A stretch of 64,000 nt of DNA from Ferruginibacter sp. (lineage in GTDB: Bacteria; Bacteroidota; Bacteroidia; Chitinophagales; Chitinophagaceae), in assembly GCF_028288465.1 (NCBI RefSeq), contig NZ_JAQBNR010000011.1, positions 124,001-188,000 of the forward strand, in the 5' to 3' direction. Numbering within the stretch: the stretch's first letter is position 1; every line of letters begins with the position of its first letter. Under the pieces are notes generated by a model that was not told where the DNA came from, made no database searches, and worked only from the letters and a program-made list of their open reading frames with translations. A program made the position numbers and the translations under genes. Shown one piece after another: positions 34,880-44,794 of this stretch.

Positions 34880-35947
34880 TTAAAAAGTGTTCAACACATT
34901 TTTTTCGGCTGCAAGATTTTCTTCTATATTATTTTTATCACCAAAAAATTCGTTGATCACGTATTGAATTTGGTCAAACTCCAATAAAAAACCATCATGT
35001 CCAAAGGTGGAATCAATTGCCTTGTAGACAGCACCTTCAATGTGTGTTGCAATTAATTCCTGTTCAACAGGCGGAAATAAAATGTCTGAACTAATACTGA
35101 TGACAAGTGTTTTTGCCTGCACTTTTTTTAATGCTTCCTGTACGGAGCCTCTTTGTCTTCCAACGTTGTGCGCATCCATGCTGCGGCTTAAAAAATAGTA
35201 GCTAAAGGCATTGAAGCGCCGGGCTAGCTTTACGCCCTGGTATTGTTGATAAGATTCGCTTTTAAAATGCGCTGTTTTTTCATTGGAGTCTTCTGTTTGC
35301 CCCAGGTTGTACGTATTGTAATTGCGGTAACTGATCAATGCAATTTCCCTTGCCACCATCATGCCTTTAAGGCCGGCCGTTTCATTACTTTCCATCCAGC
35401 TTGGGTCTGTTTCAATGGCATGTCGTTGCGTGGCATTAAAGGCAATGCCCCAGGGGGAATGAAAAGCATTGGTGGCTAATAAAATCACGTGCTTAAACAG
35501 AAGCGGTTCTTCGATGGCCCACTCCAATAATTGTTGGCCACCCATTGAACCGCCAATACCAGCATGAATAGTTTGTATACCTAGAAAATCTTTTAATGGC
35601 TGGTAAGCCCGGATCATATCCCTTGTAGTAAAAAAGGGAAAATCATGATACCAGGGTTGCCGGGTGGCAACATTTATTTCAAGCGGACCAATACTGCCGT
35701 AGCAACTACCCGGGATGTTTACACAAACAATAAAATGGTTGGCCGGGTCAAATAATTTACCTTCTCCTGTTAAGCCCGGCCACCATTCTGTTACTTCGCT
35801 GTTGGCAGTAAGAGCATGAAATATCCAAACTACATTGTCTTTGTTTTTATTCAGCCTGCCATAGGTTGTATAGGCAAGATGATATTGCATTAAAGTAATG
35901 CCCGACTCTAAAGTAAAAGGTGTTGTGTGTTTGAATATTTCTGCCAT
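34880..35947 (-). CDS. metX: homoserine O-acetyltransferase
   Basis: The 355-residue alpha/beta-hydrolase-fold enzyme activates homoserine for methionine synthesis by acetylation. It shows NVVWIFHALTANSEVTEWWPG, the region GSCYGSIGPL, the nucleophile elbow GIGGSMGGQQLLEWA with the catalytic Ser, and GHDGFLLE with the catalytic His. It follows metY by 58 nt on the same strand, and the pair makes homocysteine from homoserine and sulfide. Transcription probably starts at the promoter ahead of metY. Confidence 0.95.
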   Translation of the reverse strand: MAEIFKHTTPFTLESGITLMQYHLAYTTYGRLNKNKDNVVWIFHALTANSEVTEWWPGLTGEGKLFDPANHFIVCVNIPGSCYGSIGPLEINVATRQPWYHDFPFFTTRDMIRAYQPLKDFLGIQTIHAGIGGSMGGQQLLEWAIEEPLLFKHVILLATNAFHSPWGIAFNATQRHAIETDPSWMESNETAGLKGMMVAREIALISYRNYNTYNLGQTEDSNEKTAHFKSESYQQYQGVKLARRFNAFSYYFLSRSMDAHNVGRQRGSVQEALKKVQAKTLVISISSDILFPPVEQELIATHIEGAVYKAIDSTFGHDGFLLEFDQIQYVINEFFGDKNNIEENLAAEKNVLNTF

Positions 35948-36005
35948 GCTATTGCGTTAAATGCCTTAGTGTTTTATTAGTTGTTGTTAAGCTGATTCTG
36001 AAAAT

Positions 36006-37370
<1,365 letters not shown>

Positions 37371-37428
37371 TTAACAAAATGCTTTGCTGGTAACAGGGGA
37401 TATTGGCGCATTAAAAGAGGGATTATTT

Positions 37429-37512
37429 TTAACATCGCGGCAGCCACTGGCAACAATGGACCGGCAGGTGTTTAACGCACATTCGAAGATTGTATGACAA
37501 TGATAAATTCAT
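37429..37512 (-). CDS. Cys-rich short ORF ahead of metY, possible leader peptide
   Basis: An ATG at 37512, about 14 nt after the predicted transcription start, opens a 27-codon ORF that begins MNLS, like the sulfatase leader, and ends HCCQWLPRC before TAA. Four of its codons are Cys. An internal ATG at 37482 would give 17 codons. The stop is 97 nt before metY. Cys codons are less clustered than in the two other leaders, so this is the weakest of the three. Confidence 0.35.
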   Translation of the reverse strand: MNLSLSYNLRMCVKHLPVHCCQWLPRC

Positions 37513-37514
37513 TA

Positions 37515-37533
37515 GTCTATCAGGTTGATAGAC
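37515..37533 (-). promoter_or_regulatory. 19-bp operator-like inverted repeat (metY)
   Basis: The plus strand reads GTCTATCAGGTTGATAGAC, with perfect 8-bp arms around a 3-nt centre; it is the most symmetric of the three copies. It overlaps the last base of the -7 element and spans the predicted transcription start. Confidence 0.78.
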
Positions 37534-37563
37534 AAAGATAGAAGGTTAGTTGATTTTTCCAAA
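37533..37563 (-). promoter_or_regulatory. promoter of metY-metX
   Basis: On the minus strand: TTTG (37563-37560), exactly 19 nt, TATCTTTG (37540-37533). This equals the Bacteroidota consensus TTTG-N19-TAnnTTTG. Confidence 0.78.
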
Positions 37564-37705
37564 TTTTATTATTTCTATTTTCACAAAATTAACGCGGCCT
37601 GTTAAATGCGACTTATGTACGGGAAGTGAAATGCCGGATAGGAGGCGCTCTAAATTTTCGTTGAAGGGGCCTGGCTTTCGGCATGCTATGGTAGGCTGGT
37701 GGCAG

Positions 37706-38722
37706 TTATAGTTCCCGCTCAATTTCATCCAGCTTTTTTTCTTCCAACACCGTTCTTGCCGGAATATTATTGTCGCTGTGCCACTTGATTAACCTGATAA
37801 AACCATTGGCTATTTCTATGCCCGTGATATCGCCATCGTTGAAGCAGCAGCAACCAGTGTTAAAGTAGCTGGGCCTTAAAGTTGCTTTGGTTTCCGGAAC
37901 ATTTATCTGGTGTTCTTCGGCAACGGAATATTTTCCGGAAGCGAATACAGGCTTGTGTGTATGGCCGGTTATCAAAACGAGGTTTCTTTTATGGCTGCTC
38001 CATTCGTACATTAACTTATTGTGTTTGTCACGCAGGTAAATGTCGTTGGCGGGCGTATTGATATTGATTTCCAAAAAACGCTGAATGGGCGACCAAACAT
38101 GTGCCACCAGCCAGGTGCTGAAACTATTGTTGTCACTCATTTTATCGCCCTGGTGGCCATGAGTTAAAAAGAGGCTGAGCTTTTTCTGACTTTCAGTAAC
38201 TGTTCTTAACACAATGCCTTCGTAAACAGGCAAGGGCATTTGGAAAATATTTTTCAGGTGCAGCTGCACATCCAGGTTGCTTTTCCATAACAGGTCGTGG
38301 TTACCAAAAGTGCGATAATATTTATTGTCTGATTGAAAACTGGCTTCTGCTTTTAATGCCTCTCCGTTTTCCGGAATCACCTGGTCTGGCGTGTACTTCC
38401 ATAACTCTTCCGCATCGCCTAAATTGATAAAATTAAAACATTGCTGGTGATAGTATTGCAGTGCCGTAATGTAATTGTGTTCGTTGGTTTTAAAATCATC
38501 CGCCCAGTCTTTGTTGCCTTTGTGCTGATCGCTGAAAATGATAAAATTATCTGTGGCCAGGTTGATATCCAGCACAATGCCACAGCGCTTTTTTTGTGTA
38601 GTGATGTTATTGTATAATTTGCCGAGAGATTTGAAAACATCTTCCTTTTTAGGATCGGAAGCAAACTTACCGGCAAGCCAGATAAAGAAAGGCCTGAATA
38701 TTTTTTGAAGTATTTTTTGCAT
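37706..38722 (-). CDS. calcineurin-like metallophosphoesterase
   Basis: I choose ATG 38722 (MQKILQKIFRPFFIW); a longer frame would start with a GTG inside a small repeat. The ~338-residue enzyme shows the dinuclear-metal motifs in order: IIFSDQHKGNKDW (DxH variant), FINLGDAEELW (GD), RTFGNHDLLWK (GNHD), FLTHGHQGD and ITGHTHKPVF (GHTH). The reaction is phosphoester hydrolysis; the substrate is unknown. The N-terminal helix might touch the membrane. Confidence 0.85.
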   Translation of the reverse strand: MQKILQKIFRPFFIWLAGKFASDPKKEDVFKSLGKLYNNITTQKKRCGIVLDINLATDNFIIFSDQHKGNKDWADDFKTNEHNYITALQYYHQQCFNFINLGDAEELWKYTPDQVIPENGEALKAEASFQSDNKYYRTFGNHDLLWKSNLDVQLHLKNIFQMPLPVYEGIVLRTVTESQKKLSLFLTHGHQGDKMSDNNSFSTWLVAHVWSPIQRFLEININTPANDIYLRDKHNKLMYEWSSHKRNLVLITGHTHKPVFASGKYSVAEEHQINVPETKATLRPSYFNTGCCCFNDGDITGIEIANGFIRLIKWHSDNNIPARTVLEEKKLDEIEREL

Positions 38723-38761
38723 TAACCGCCGGGTGTTGATTTTATTACTCTGATTTTTGAA

Positions 38762-38794
38762 CACGAATTTTTAAGGCACGAATTACACGAATTT
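38762..38794. repeat. three CACGAATT direct repeats
   Basis: CACGAATTT (38762-38770), CACGAATTA (38777-38785) and CACGAATTT (38786-38794). Short phrases of this kind recur in intergenic DNA of Bacteroidota. Confidence 0.45.
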
Positions 38795-38902
38795 AATGCA
38801 GTTGTATGAAATATTGTTTATAAACGGTTGGCAGGTATTTTGAAACGGACGTGGGGATATCCGCTGCCGGAACCGCTTTGATAAAAGTTCAATAAAGATA
38901 AA

Positions 38903-38955
38903 ATGAACAAGCGTGCGACGCCCATGCGGCTGCACATAGCTTCTTTGCCGGACAA
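38903..38955 (-). repeat. dispersed repeat, copy 2, next to a stop codon
   Basis: On the minus strand it starts right at the stop of the flippase gene and contains GTCCGGCAAAGAAGCTATGT and GGGCGTCGCACGCTTGTTCA. It matches copy 1 at 3436-3491 in order, spacing and position behind a stop codon. Confidence 0.6.
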
Positions 38956-40464
38956 TTATTTTTTAAAATATTTTCCTACAACGGGTAGCTGCGGCAACTC
39001 CTTTTTTTCTACCGTGCCGATAAACCACATGTAGCACCCGGTTAAAATGGTGGCAATGGTTAAGCTAAAAAATTTATTGTTCCATACTGCCGTGATGCCT
39101 TTGTGGGCGAAGAAAAGCAGCACTACAATTACGATATAGGCAACCAGTTTTTTCCAGGCATAAGGTATGCGGTATTCTTTCTGGCCCCAGATAAACGAGG
39201 CCACCATCATACTGCCATAACAAAAAAAGGTGGCCCAGGCGCAGGCCATGTAGCCATACTTCGGTATAAATAAATAGTTGATGATGGTGGTAAGTACAGC
39301 CCCGCCTACTGTGATCCAGGCACCGGCTGAAGTTTTGTTACCCAGTTTATACCATACGCTTAAATTGTAATAGATACCAATGAACATGTTGGCGAGTAAA
39401 AGGATGGGCACTACTGATAATCCGTCCCAGTATTTTGGACCGATAAAATTTTTCCAGATGGGCATAAACAAGCTCACTGCTAAAAACATCAGTGAAATGA
39501 TGATGACAAAAAATTTCATTACCCTTGCAAAAACACGTTGCGGATTTTGTCCTTCCGCCTGTTTAAAAAAGAAAGGCTCGGCTCCCATGCGGAATGCCTG
39601 GATGAACAAGGTGATGAGGATGGATAATTTATAACAGGCGCTATAGATACCCACCTGTGTATCGTTGGCGATCGCATCGCCGGGCAGCCACCATTTAAGC
39701 ATCAGACGGTCAAAGGTTTCATTTACCATGCCACCCATACCCACAATGATCAGGGGCAAAGAATAAACCGTCATTTCTTTCCATAATCTAGTATCGAACT
39801 TGAAACGGATGGCGGCAATTTCGGTTGATAAGAAAAGTAAGGTAACAACGGATTGAATTAAGTTGGCCAATACTACATACACAATGGGGTTAATGCTGGT
39901 ATCGTAAATAATGCTGATCCAGCTATTGGGATCCTGCTTTACGGTGTGCGAACAGTAACTGATAAAAAACCAGGTAAAAAAGATATTGATCAGGATGCCG
40001 GTAATTTTTACAAAGGCAAATTTCATGGGGCGGCCCTGCTGACGCAACCTTGCAAAGGGTATGGTACTCAAGGTATCAAATGCAATAATTAAGATGCCCA
40101 GCTGAACAATTTGCGGATAATTACCCAGCCCGATAATGCTGCCGAAACTTGCCTGGTTGAACCAGAGCAGCGCTGTAAAGACAATGGTTGAACATAACAG
40201 TGATAAGAAAGCAGTGTTATAAATGGTATCCTTATTTTCTTCTTTGGAAGAGAAACGGAAATAGGCTGTTTCAAAACCATAGGTGAACAGTATATTGAGA
40301 ATTGGAAGCGCTGCATAGATCAACGCCATTTTACCAAAATCAGAAGTCTTGATGTTTTCAGAGTACGTGAGATAGGGCGTAAGCAGGTAGTTGATTAACC
40401 GTGCGGCTATTGAACTAAGCCCATACCACATGGTTTGAGATGCTAATTTTTTTATATTGCTCAA
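38956..40464 (-). CDS. polysaccharide flippase family protein
   Basis: The 502-residue protein has about 12-14 membrane helices and begins SNIKKLASQTMWYGLSSIAA, the usual opening of Wzx-like flippases (MOP superfamily), with YFRFSSKEENKD and FAWATFFCYGS-like segments further on. It should move lipid-linked sugars across the inner membrane. The natural start appears to be TTG at 40464, because the conserved opening precedes the first ATG by 11 codons. No glycosyltransferase genes lie nearby. It may be isolated from its pathway. Confidence 0.85.
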   Translation of the reverse strand: MSNIKKLASQTMWYGLSSIAARLINYLLTPYLTYSENIKTSDFGKMALIYAALPILNILFTYGFETAYFRFSSKEENKDTIYNTAFLSLLCSTIVFTALLWFNQASFGSIIGLGNYPQIVQLGILIIAFDTLSTIPFARLRQQGRPMKFAFVKITGILINIFFTWFFISYCSHTVKQDPNSWISIIYDTSINPIVYVVLANLIQSVVTLLFLSTEIAAIRFKFDTRLWKEMTVYSLPLIIVGMGGMVNETFDRLMLKWWLPGDAIANDTQVGIYSACYKLSILITLFIQAFRMGAEPFFFKQAEGQNPQRVFARVMKFFVIIISLMFLAVSLFMPIWKNFIGPKYWDGLSVVPILLLANMFIGIYYNLSVWYKLGNKTSAGAWITVGGAVLTTIINYLFIPKYGYMACAWATFFCYGSMMVASFIWGQKEYRIPYAWKKLVAYIVIVVLLFFAHKGITAVWNNKFFSLTIATILTGCYMWFIGTVEKKELPQLPVVGKYFKK

Positions 40465-40652
40465 TTAAAAAACGTTTAGGGACAAATTTACTTGTATATA
40501 TTTTATTTTTTGCGCTTATAAAGTATCAACGGTGTTTTTGGCATTTAATTTCATTTTCCAGTCGGGTTGCTGACCTTAACTAACAACATATTTTAATTTT
40601 ATTGTTGTGTTATTTTGTTCAAGTGTTACCTTTACGAAAATTAAAACTGTTT

Positions 40653-41291
40653 ATGAAACAACTTTACTTCGCTGTAATGGCTACAGCAATTTGTCTGACT
40701 TCCTTTGCGCAATCACGTGTTGCAACAGCCGATTATCAAAAAACAAAACAACCTGGTATTGAAACGGATGTTCCTTTTTCTGAAAAAACAATCACCAGTT
40801 CTCTTGAAGATTATTTTCAAAAGTTAGGATATAAGGGAAAGGATACCAAGGGGTACATGACCTACCGCGGGGTACATCTGCCACAACTTGGACCAGGTAG
40901 TTACGACCTGTACTTTAAGGCAGACCGGAAGAGCAGGAAAGAAAAAGATGCGTGCACGGTGACCATGCTAATATCCGGCGGCTTTGATAAATTTATTGGA
41001 GATACCACCAATGCTGCATTGATTGACAGCGCAAAAAATTACCTGAACGGTCTTACTGTACGGGTAGCTGCCTATGATCTGGAGCAACAAATCGTCGACC
41101 AGGAAGATGCTGTTAAGAAAGCTGCCAAAAGTTTAAGCAGTCTGACAGAAACGGCGGATGATTTGCAAAAGAAGAAATCAAAACTCGAAAATGATATCGC
41201 TGAAAATATAAAAAAGCAGGCTTCCCAGAAGACTGAAATGGAAAAGCAGCAACAGATATTGCAGACGTTGAAAGAGAAACGCAGGCAATAA
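40653..41291 (+). CDS. exported hypothetical protein with C-terminal coiled coil
   Basis: ATG 40653 gives a signal peptide (MKQLYFAVMATAICLTSFAQ); the frame upstream is not needed. The ~212-residue product has a globular middle part (YMTYRGVHLPQLGPGSYDLY, MLISGGFDKFIGD). Its last ~75 residues are a Lys/Glu/Gln-rich helix with heptad character (KKSKLENDIAENIKKQ). I do not recognise the family. A terminator closes the gene. Confidence 0.75.
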   Translation: MKQLYFAVMATAICLTSFAQSRVATADYQKTKQPGIETDVPFSEKTITSSLEDYFQKLGYKGKDTKGYMTYRGVHLPQLGPGSYDLYFKADRKSRKEKDACTVTMLISGGFDKFIGDTTNAALIDSAKNYLNGLTVRVAAYDLEQQIVDQEDAVKKAAKSLSSLTETADDLQKKKSKLENDIAENIKKQASQKTEMEKQQQILQTLKEKRRQ

Positions 41292-41316
41292 TCTTTTATA
41301 TAAATCGTTTATATAT

Positions 41317-41344
41317 ACGTGCAGCAAAAAGTTGCACGTTTTTT
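41317..41344 (+). terminator. Rho-independent terminator
   Basis: ACGTGCA (41317-41323), loop GCAAAAAGT, TGCACGT (41333-41339), then a T-run to 41344. It ends the coiled-coil gene and shows that the next gene starts later than 41332. Confidence 0.85.
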
Positions 41345-41367
41345 ATGCCCGATATTCTATAAAAACC

Positions 41368-41700
41368 ATGAAACTCTGGAAATTTTCTTTGTTGCTAAGT
41401 CTAATTTCCTGCATCTTACTGGGTGTGGTTTTTCTTATGCCTTCTCAATACAGGGTTTTTATCTGGCGTGAACACGGCGTAGTGGATGCCGGCGTTCTTT
41501 TTCCTCTTTTATTATTAAGCTGGACAACCGCTTTAATAGGATTTGCACTCAATAACATATTTATAGACCGCAACATCAGCAATGCAAAAATTAAGATGAC
41601 AGACTTTGTAAAAGCGATTCCATCGTTGCTGGGTCTGCCTGCATTTATTTCTTTTGTATGGTTTATTTTCCGCTGGTATAAAGGTGATCCGCACCGTTAA
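41368..41700 (+). CDS. small membrane protein
   Basis: I take ATG 41368 (MKLWKFSLLLSL) because an earlier in-frame start falls inside the preceding terminator. The 110-residue product has three hydrophobic segments (about residues 5-24, 41-62 and 84-104) and ends in RWYKGDPHR. No family was recognised. It converges on the diheme peroxidase gene, overlapping its stop codon by a few bases. Confidence 0.7.
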   Translation: MKLWKFSLLLSLISCILLGVVFLMPSQYRVFIWREHGVVDAGVLFPLLLLSWTTALIGFALNNIFIDRNISNAKIKMTDFVKAIPSLLGLPAFISFVWFIFRWYKGDPHR

Positions 41701-42731
41701 TTGGGCTGCTTAAATCTTGGATCATGCGTTAATACATCATCTTTTAAAGTCAATAAAAAAGAAATGAGATCCACCTTTTCCTGGTCGGAAATAGCAATTC
41801 TTTTTTTAAGTAATATATCCAGTGTTGGTTGTGCAGTATCAATACCGTTCCGGTAGTGATCAATCACTTTGCCCACGCGTACCAGTCTTCCATCATGCAT
41901 ATAAGGGAATGTAAGAGAAATATTCCGCAGGCTGGGTACTTTAAATTTTAAGGAATCGGCCAGGTTGCCGGTGATTGTCATCCTGCCTTTATCCATCCAT
42001 TTTCTATTCAGCGGCAGTCCGTTATTGCGGAAAGAATTATCCGTAAACAAAGGTTCCCTGTGACAGCTGTTACAGCTGGCCATAAAAGTTTTATAGCCCA
42101 ATGCTTCACTCACCGTAAAACTATCTTCTCCACGTTTTACTTTATCGTATTTGCTGTTGTATGATTGTATGCTGCCGGTAAATTGCGCCAGGGCTTTCAG
42201 CATGTGCTGACTGTTGATCATACCATCGGCAAACGCATTTTTAAAAAGCCTTGCGTAGGCTGTATCTGCTTTTAGCTTTTTTAATATCTCGGGCAGGGTA
42301 GTGGCCATTTCATTAACCGCCGTAAATGGCGACAATGGCTGAACTTCTATATGATTTACGCCACCATCCCAATGCAATTCTTTTTGCCAGGCGATGTTGA
42401 ACAGGCCCGGTGCATTGCGGGTGGTAAAACTATTATTAAAGCCATGGCTGAAGTCGTGATCGTAAGTAGCAAATGCCGCAAACTGCTGGTGGCAGCCGGC
42501 ACAGGAAAAATTGCTGTCCCTGCTCAGCCTGGCATCATAAAATAATTTACGGCCCAGCTGAAAGCCTTCTTCCGTTAATGGATTGGTGGCAAAAATATTG
42601 GTTGGCGGCTGGGGCCAGCCTTTTGGAATAACCAGTTTTAAGTAAGTTAGTTTATGTGGCGGCTGATGATGTATAAAAGCAGATGCCATCAACACAATCA
42701 ACAAAAGCGATATAGTAATTTTTATCTTCAA
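41697..42731 (-). CDS. MbnH/MauG-like diheme cytochrome c peroxidase
   Basis: Two heme c sites are visible, SCAGCHQQ (near residue 78) and SCNSCHRE (near 225). They lie in a protein that otherwise follows the bacterial cytochrome c peroxidase/MauG family (GRKLFYDARLSRDSNFS, RNAPGLFNIAW, LRNISLTFPYMHDGR). A TTG at 42731 gives a clean signal peptide (MKIKITISLLLIVL) and avoids overlap with the gene upstream, so I prefer it over the TTG at 42761. The adjacent MbnP gene makes an MbnH role likely: oxidation of a Trp in MbnP to kynurenine. Confidence 0.85.
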   Translation of the reverse strand: MKIKITISLLLIVLMASAFIHHQPPHKLTYLKLVIPKGWPQPPTNIFATNPLTEEGFQLGRKLFYDARLSRDSNFSCAGCHQQFAAFATYDHDFSHGFNNSFTTRNAPGLFNIAWQKELHWDGGVNHIEVQPLSPFTAVNEMATTLPEILKKLKADTAYARLFKNAFADGMINSQHMLKALAQFTGSIQSYNSKYDKVKRGEDSFTVSEALGYKTFMASCNSCHREPLFTDNSFRNNGLPLNRKWMDKGRMTITGNLADSLKFKVPSLRNISLTFPYMHDGRLVRVGKVIDHYRNGIDTAQPTLDILLKKRIAISDQEKVDLISFLLTLKDDVLTHDPRFKQPN

Positions 42732-42747
42732 GAGTGAGCAAGTTAAT

Positions 42748-43500
42748 TTATCGCTGAACAATTTTTAGTACATCAAACATGGTTGAAAAATTGGCCGCTA
42801 TGCTACCTGCCAGTGGCCCGGGTATTGTGCAGACAGGGGTTTCAGTTATTTTAAGTACTGTGGCTGCATTCCATAGTTTGTCAATATTAGCACGGATAAT
42901 AATTTCTGTGATGGATTTATTATTAACGGCAACCGGTGTGCCGGCAAGCTGCAACCTTATTTTTTTTACGGCATTATCAACACCTGAAAATCCACCAATA
43001 TGGTATTCTATTTTATTATTCACAGCAGCAGATTGCGGTGAGGTGCCTTCCATTTTAAACATAATATAACCACTGTTCCAGGTCCAGAACATGCTGTTTA
43101 ATGGATCCAGTGCACCTGTTTGTGCGCCGCTTACATTTTTCAGGCTGTCTACTCCAATTAAAAAAGAAAGCGTTGTATAATTACCCGGAGGAAGATAAAA
43201 AGAAAAATTCTTTGAAAGGCTGTCTGGTTCATCGACAAGGTGATAACTGTTTTGTTCAGCGTTCCATTTTTGATTGCTTGTTTGTAAAGCAATATTGCTG
43301 ATATAATATTTTAGCCGGCTTACAGAATAATTTTCCTTCCAGCAATTGGCATAAAGTGAGTCTGGCACCAATGGTTGATTACCGGCATAATTGATAAAAC
43401 TGATTTTAATATTGGGTTGCTGCTGGGCATTTACGGTTGCCGGCGGTAAAAGAAAAATCACGCAGAAAAAAATCAACAAACACAAAGCTGGCTTCATCAT
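42748..43500 (-). CDS. MbnP family copper-binding protein
   Basis: This 250-residue periplasmic protein has a signal peptide ending near TVNAQ. It contains LKYYISNIALQTSN, YHLVDEPDSLSKNFSFYLP and LNSMFWTWNSGYIMFKMEG, the pattern of the MbnP family. In the characterised protein a Trp is converted to kynurenine by the partner MbnH and contributes to Cu(I) binding. The MFWTW segment offers candidate Trp residues, though which one is modified cannot be told. The diheme peroxidase gene lies 16 nt downstream, a typical MbnP-MbnH pair, here without methanobactin genes. Confidence 0.85.
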   Translation of the reverse strand: MMKPALCLLIFFCVIFLLPPATVNAQQQPNIKISFINYAGNQPLVPDSLYANCWKENYSVSRLKYYISNIALQTSNQKWNAEQNSYHLVDEPDSLSKNFSFYLPPGNYTTLSFLIGVDSLKNVSGAQTGALDPLNSMFWTWNSGYIMFKMEGTSPQSAAVNNKIEYHIGGFSGVDNAVKKIRLQLAGTPVAVNNKSITEIIIRANIDKLWNAATVLKITETPVCTIPGPLAGSIAANFSTMFDVLKIVQR

Positions 43501-43893
43501 TTACAATTTAACTTTCATCCGGGTTTGTTTTATTTCGCCCGATTTCTTTTTGGTGTTGATCCTTTTTTCTTTGGCAGCTTTATTTGGTTTGGTAGGTTTT
43601 CTTTTTTTGGGGATGATGAGTGCTTTGGTAACAAGGGCATTCATTTTTTCAATAACCAGTTGTTTATTGCCAAGCTGGCTGCGTTCTTCCTGGCTTTTAA
43701 CCAGCAGGTTGCCGTCTGCATTTATCCTGTTGATTAATTTGGATATCACCAGCTGTTTTTGACCTTCGCTGAGCAGGGCAGAAGCTGCAATGTTCCAGTA
43801 GCCTTCCACCATCGTTTCTACCTTGTTTACATTCTGGCCGCCCTTGCCGCCGCTGCGGGCTGTTTTAAATTTTATTTCTGCGGTAATATCCAT
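43501..43893 (-). CDS. arfB: ArfB-type peptidyl-tRNA hydrolase (ribosome rescue)
   Basis: The ~131-residue protein has the release-factor GGQ motif in ARSGGKGGQNVNKVETMVE, where the Gln backbone catalyses peptidyl-tRNA hydrolysis. It ends in a long basic tail (IPKKRKPTKPNKAAKEKR, then KKKSGEIKQTRMKVKL) that enters the empty mRNA channel of stalled ribosomes. It lacks codon-recognition domains, as expected for ArfB. ATG 43893 is used; a TTG lies two codons earlier. Its stop abuts the MbnP start. Confidence 0.9.
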   Translation of the reverse strand: MDITAEIKFKTARSGGKGGQNVNKVETMVEGYWNIAASALLSEGQKQLVISKLINRINADGNLLVKSQEERSQLGNKQLVIEKMNALVTKALIIPKKRKPTKPNKAAKEKRINTKKKSGEIKQTRMKVKL

Positions 43894-43989
43894 TTTCAAA
43901 TTTACCCTATTTATACAAAAGGTGGTATGTTAAAAGATTCATTTCGCGATCTTTATCTTAATAAGAAATTTAATAAGGCTAAAAATTTT

Positions 43990-43997
43990 TACATTTG
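43990..43997 (+). promoter_or_regulatory. -7 promoter element of the GGGP synthase gene
   Basis: TACATTTG is a perfect TAnnTTTG element 22 nt before the ATG at 44020; no good -33 element was found. Confidence 0.4.
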
Positions 43998-44019
43998 CAG
44001 GGTAACGAATAAAGAGTTG

Positions 44020-44778
44020 ATGCTAAAAGGTATATATCATTCACTGACGGAACGCAAGCGGCTTGGCAAAAAATCATTTGCTGTTTTAATTGACCCTGAT
44101 AAAGTCAATGATCAGAATTTGGAGCATTTAATTGCGTTGGCTGTTAATGCAAAGGTTGATTATTTTTTGGTAGGTGGCAGTTTGGTGATTTCCAATTACC
44201 TGGATGAATGTCTTCAGCTCATTAAAAAAAATTGTTCTATTCCTACCGTATTATTTCCCGGCAGTACGGCACAGGTTAGCCGCTTTGCAGATGCTTTATT
44301 ATACCTTTCTTTAATCAGTGGCCGCAATCCTGAATTGCTGATTGGCCAGCATGTTGTATCAGCGCCCAATGTAAAAAAGAGCGGGCTCGAAATCATGTCT
44401 ACCGGGTATATGGTAGTAGATGGTGGCGCTCCAACAACCGTGTCTTATATTTCCAATGCCAGCCCATTGCCTGCTGATAAAAACGAAATCGCCATGTGTA
44501 CTGCCATGGCCGGAGAAATGCTGGGAATGAAATTAATTTATATGGATGCCGGTAGTGGCGCCATGCGCCCCATAAGCGAAAGCATGATTGAAAAAGTGGC
44601 ACAATCCATTGAAGTGCCTTTGATTATTGGAGGCGGCATTATCGATCCCGAAAAAGTGTATTTAAACTGCAAAGCTGGTGCTGACGTAATTGTTGTCGGC
44701 AACGCCATCGAAAAAGATGCATCCCTTATCAAAGAAATGGCAGCTGCCGTACATAGTGCAGGTGTGGGCGTGCTATAA
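44020..44778 (+). CDS. geranylgeranylglyceryl phosphate synthase family protein
   Basis: ATG 44020 starts a 252-residue TIM-barrel prenyltransferase, the normal family length; longer in-frame starts run into the divergent arfB gene. Motifs are KKSFAVLIDPDKVND, DYFLVGGSLVIS, TVLFPGSTAQVS, YMDAGSGAM and IIGGGIIDPEKV. The enzyme couples a long prenyl diphosphate to glycerol-1-phosphate, a lipid reaction best known in archaea but with bacterial members in Bacteroidota. The bacterial product is likely an ether-type lipid precursor. Confidence 0.88.
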   Translation: MLKGIYHSLTERKRLGKKSFAVLIDPDKVNDQNLEHLIALAVNAKVDYFLVGGSLVISNYLDECLQLIKKNCSIPTVLFPGSTAQVSRFADALLYLSLISGRNPELLIGQHVVSAPNVKKSGLEIMSTGYMVVDGGAPTTVSYISNASPLPADKNEIAMCTAMAGEMLGMKLIYMDAGSGAMRPISESMIEKVAQSIEVPLIIGGGIIDPEKVYLNCKAGADVIVVGNAIEKDASLIKEMAAAVHSAGVGVL

Positions 44779-44794
44779 AATCTCCGCCCGGTTA

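Noticed and set aside
37546-37728. 60-codon minus ORF upstream of metY
   Set aside because: It overlaps the end of the metallophosphoesterase gene and the metY promoter region, and its sequence looks random.
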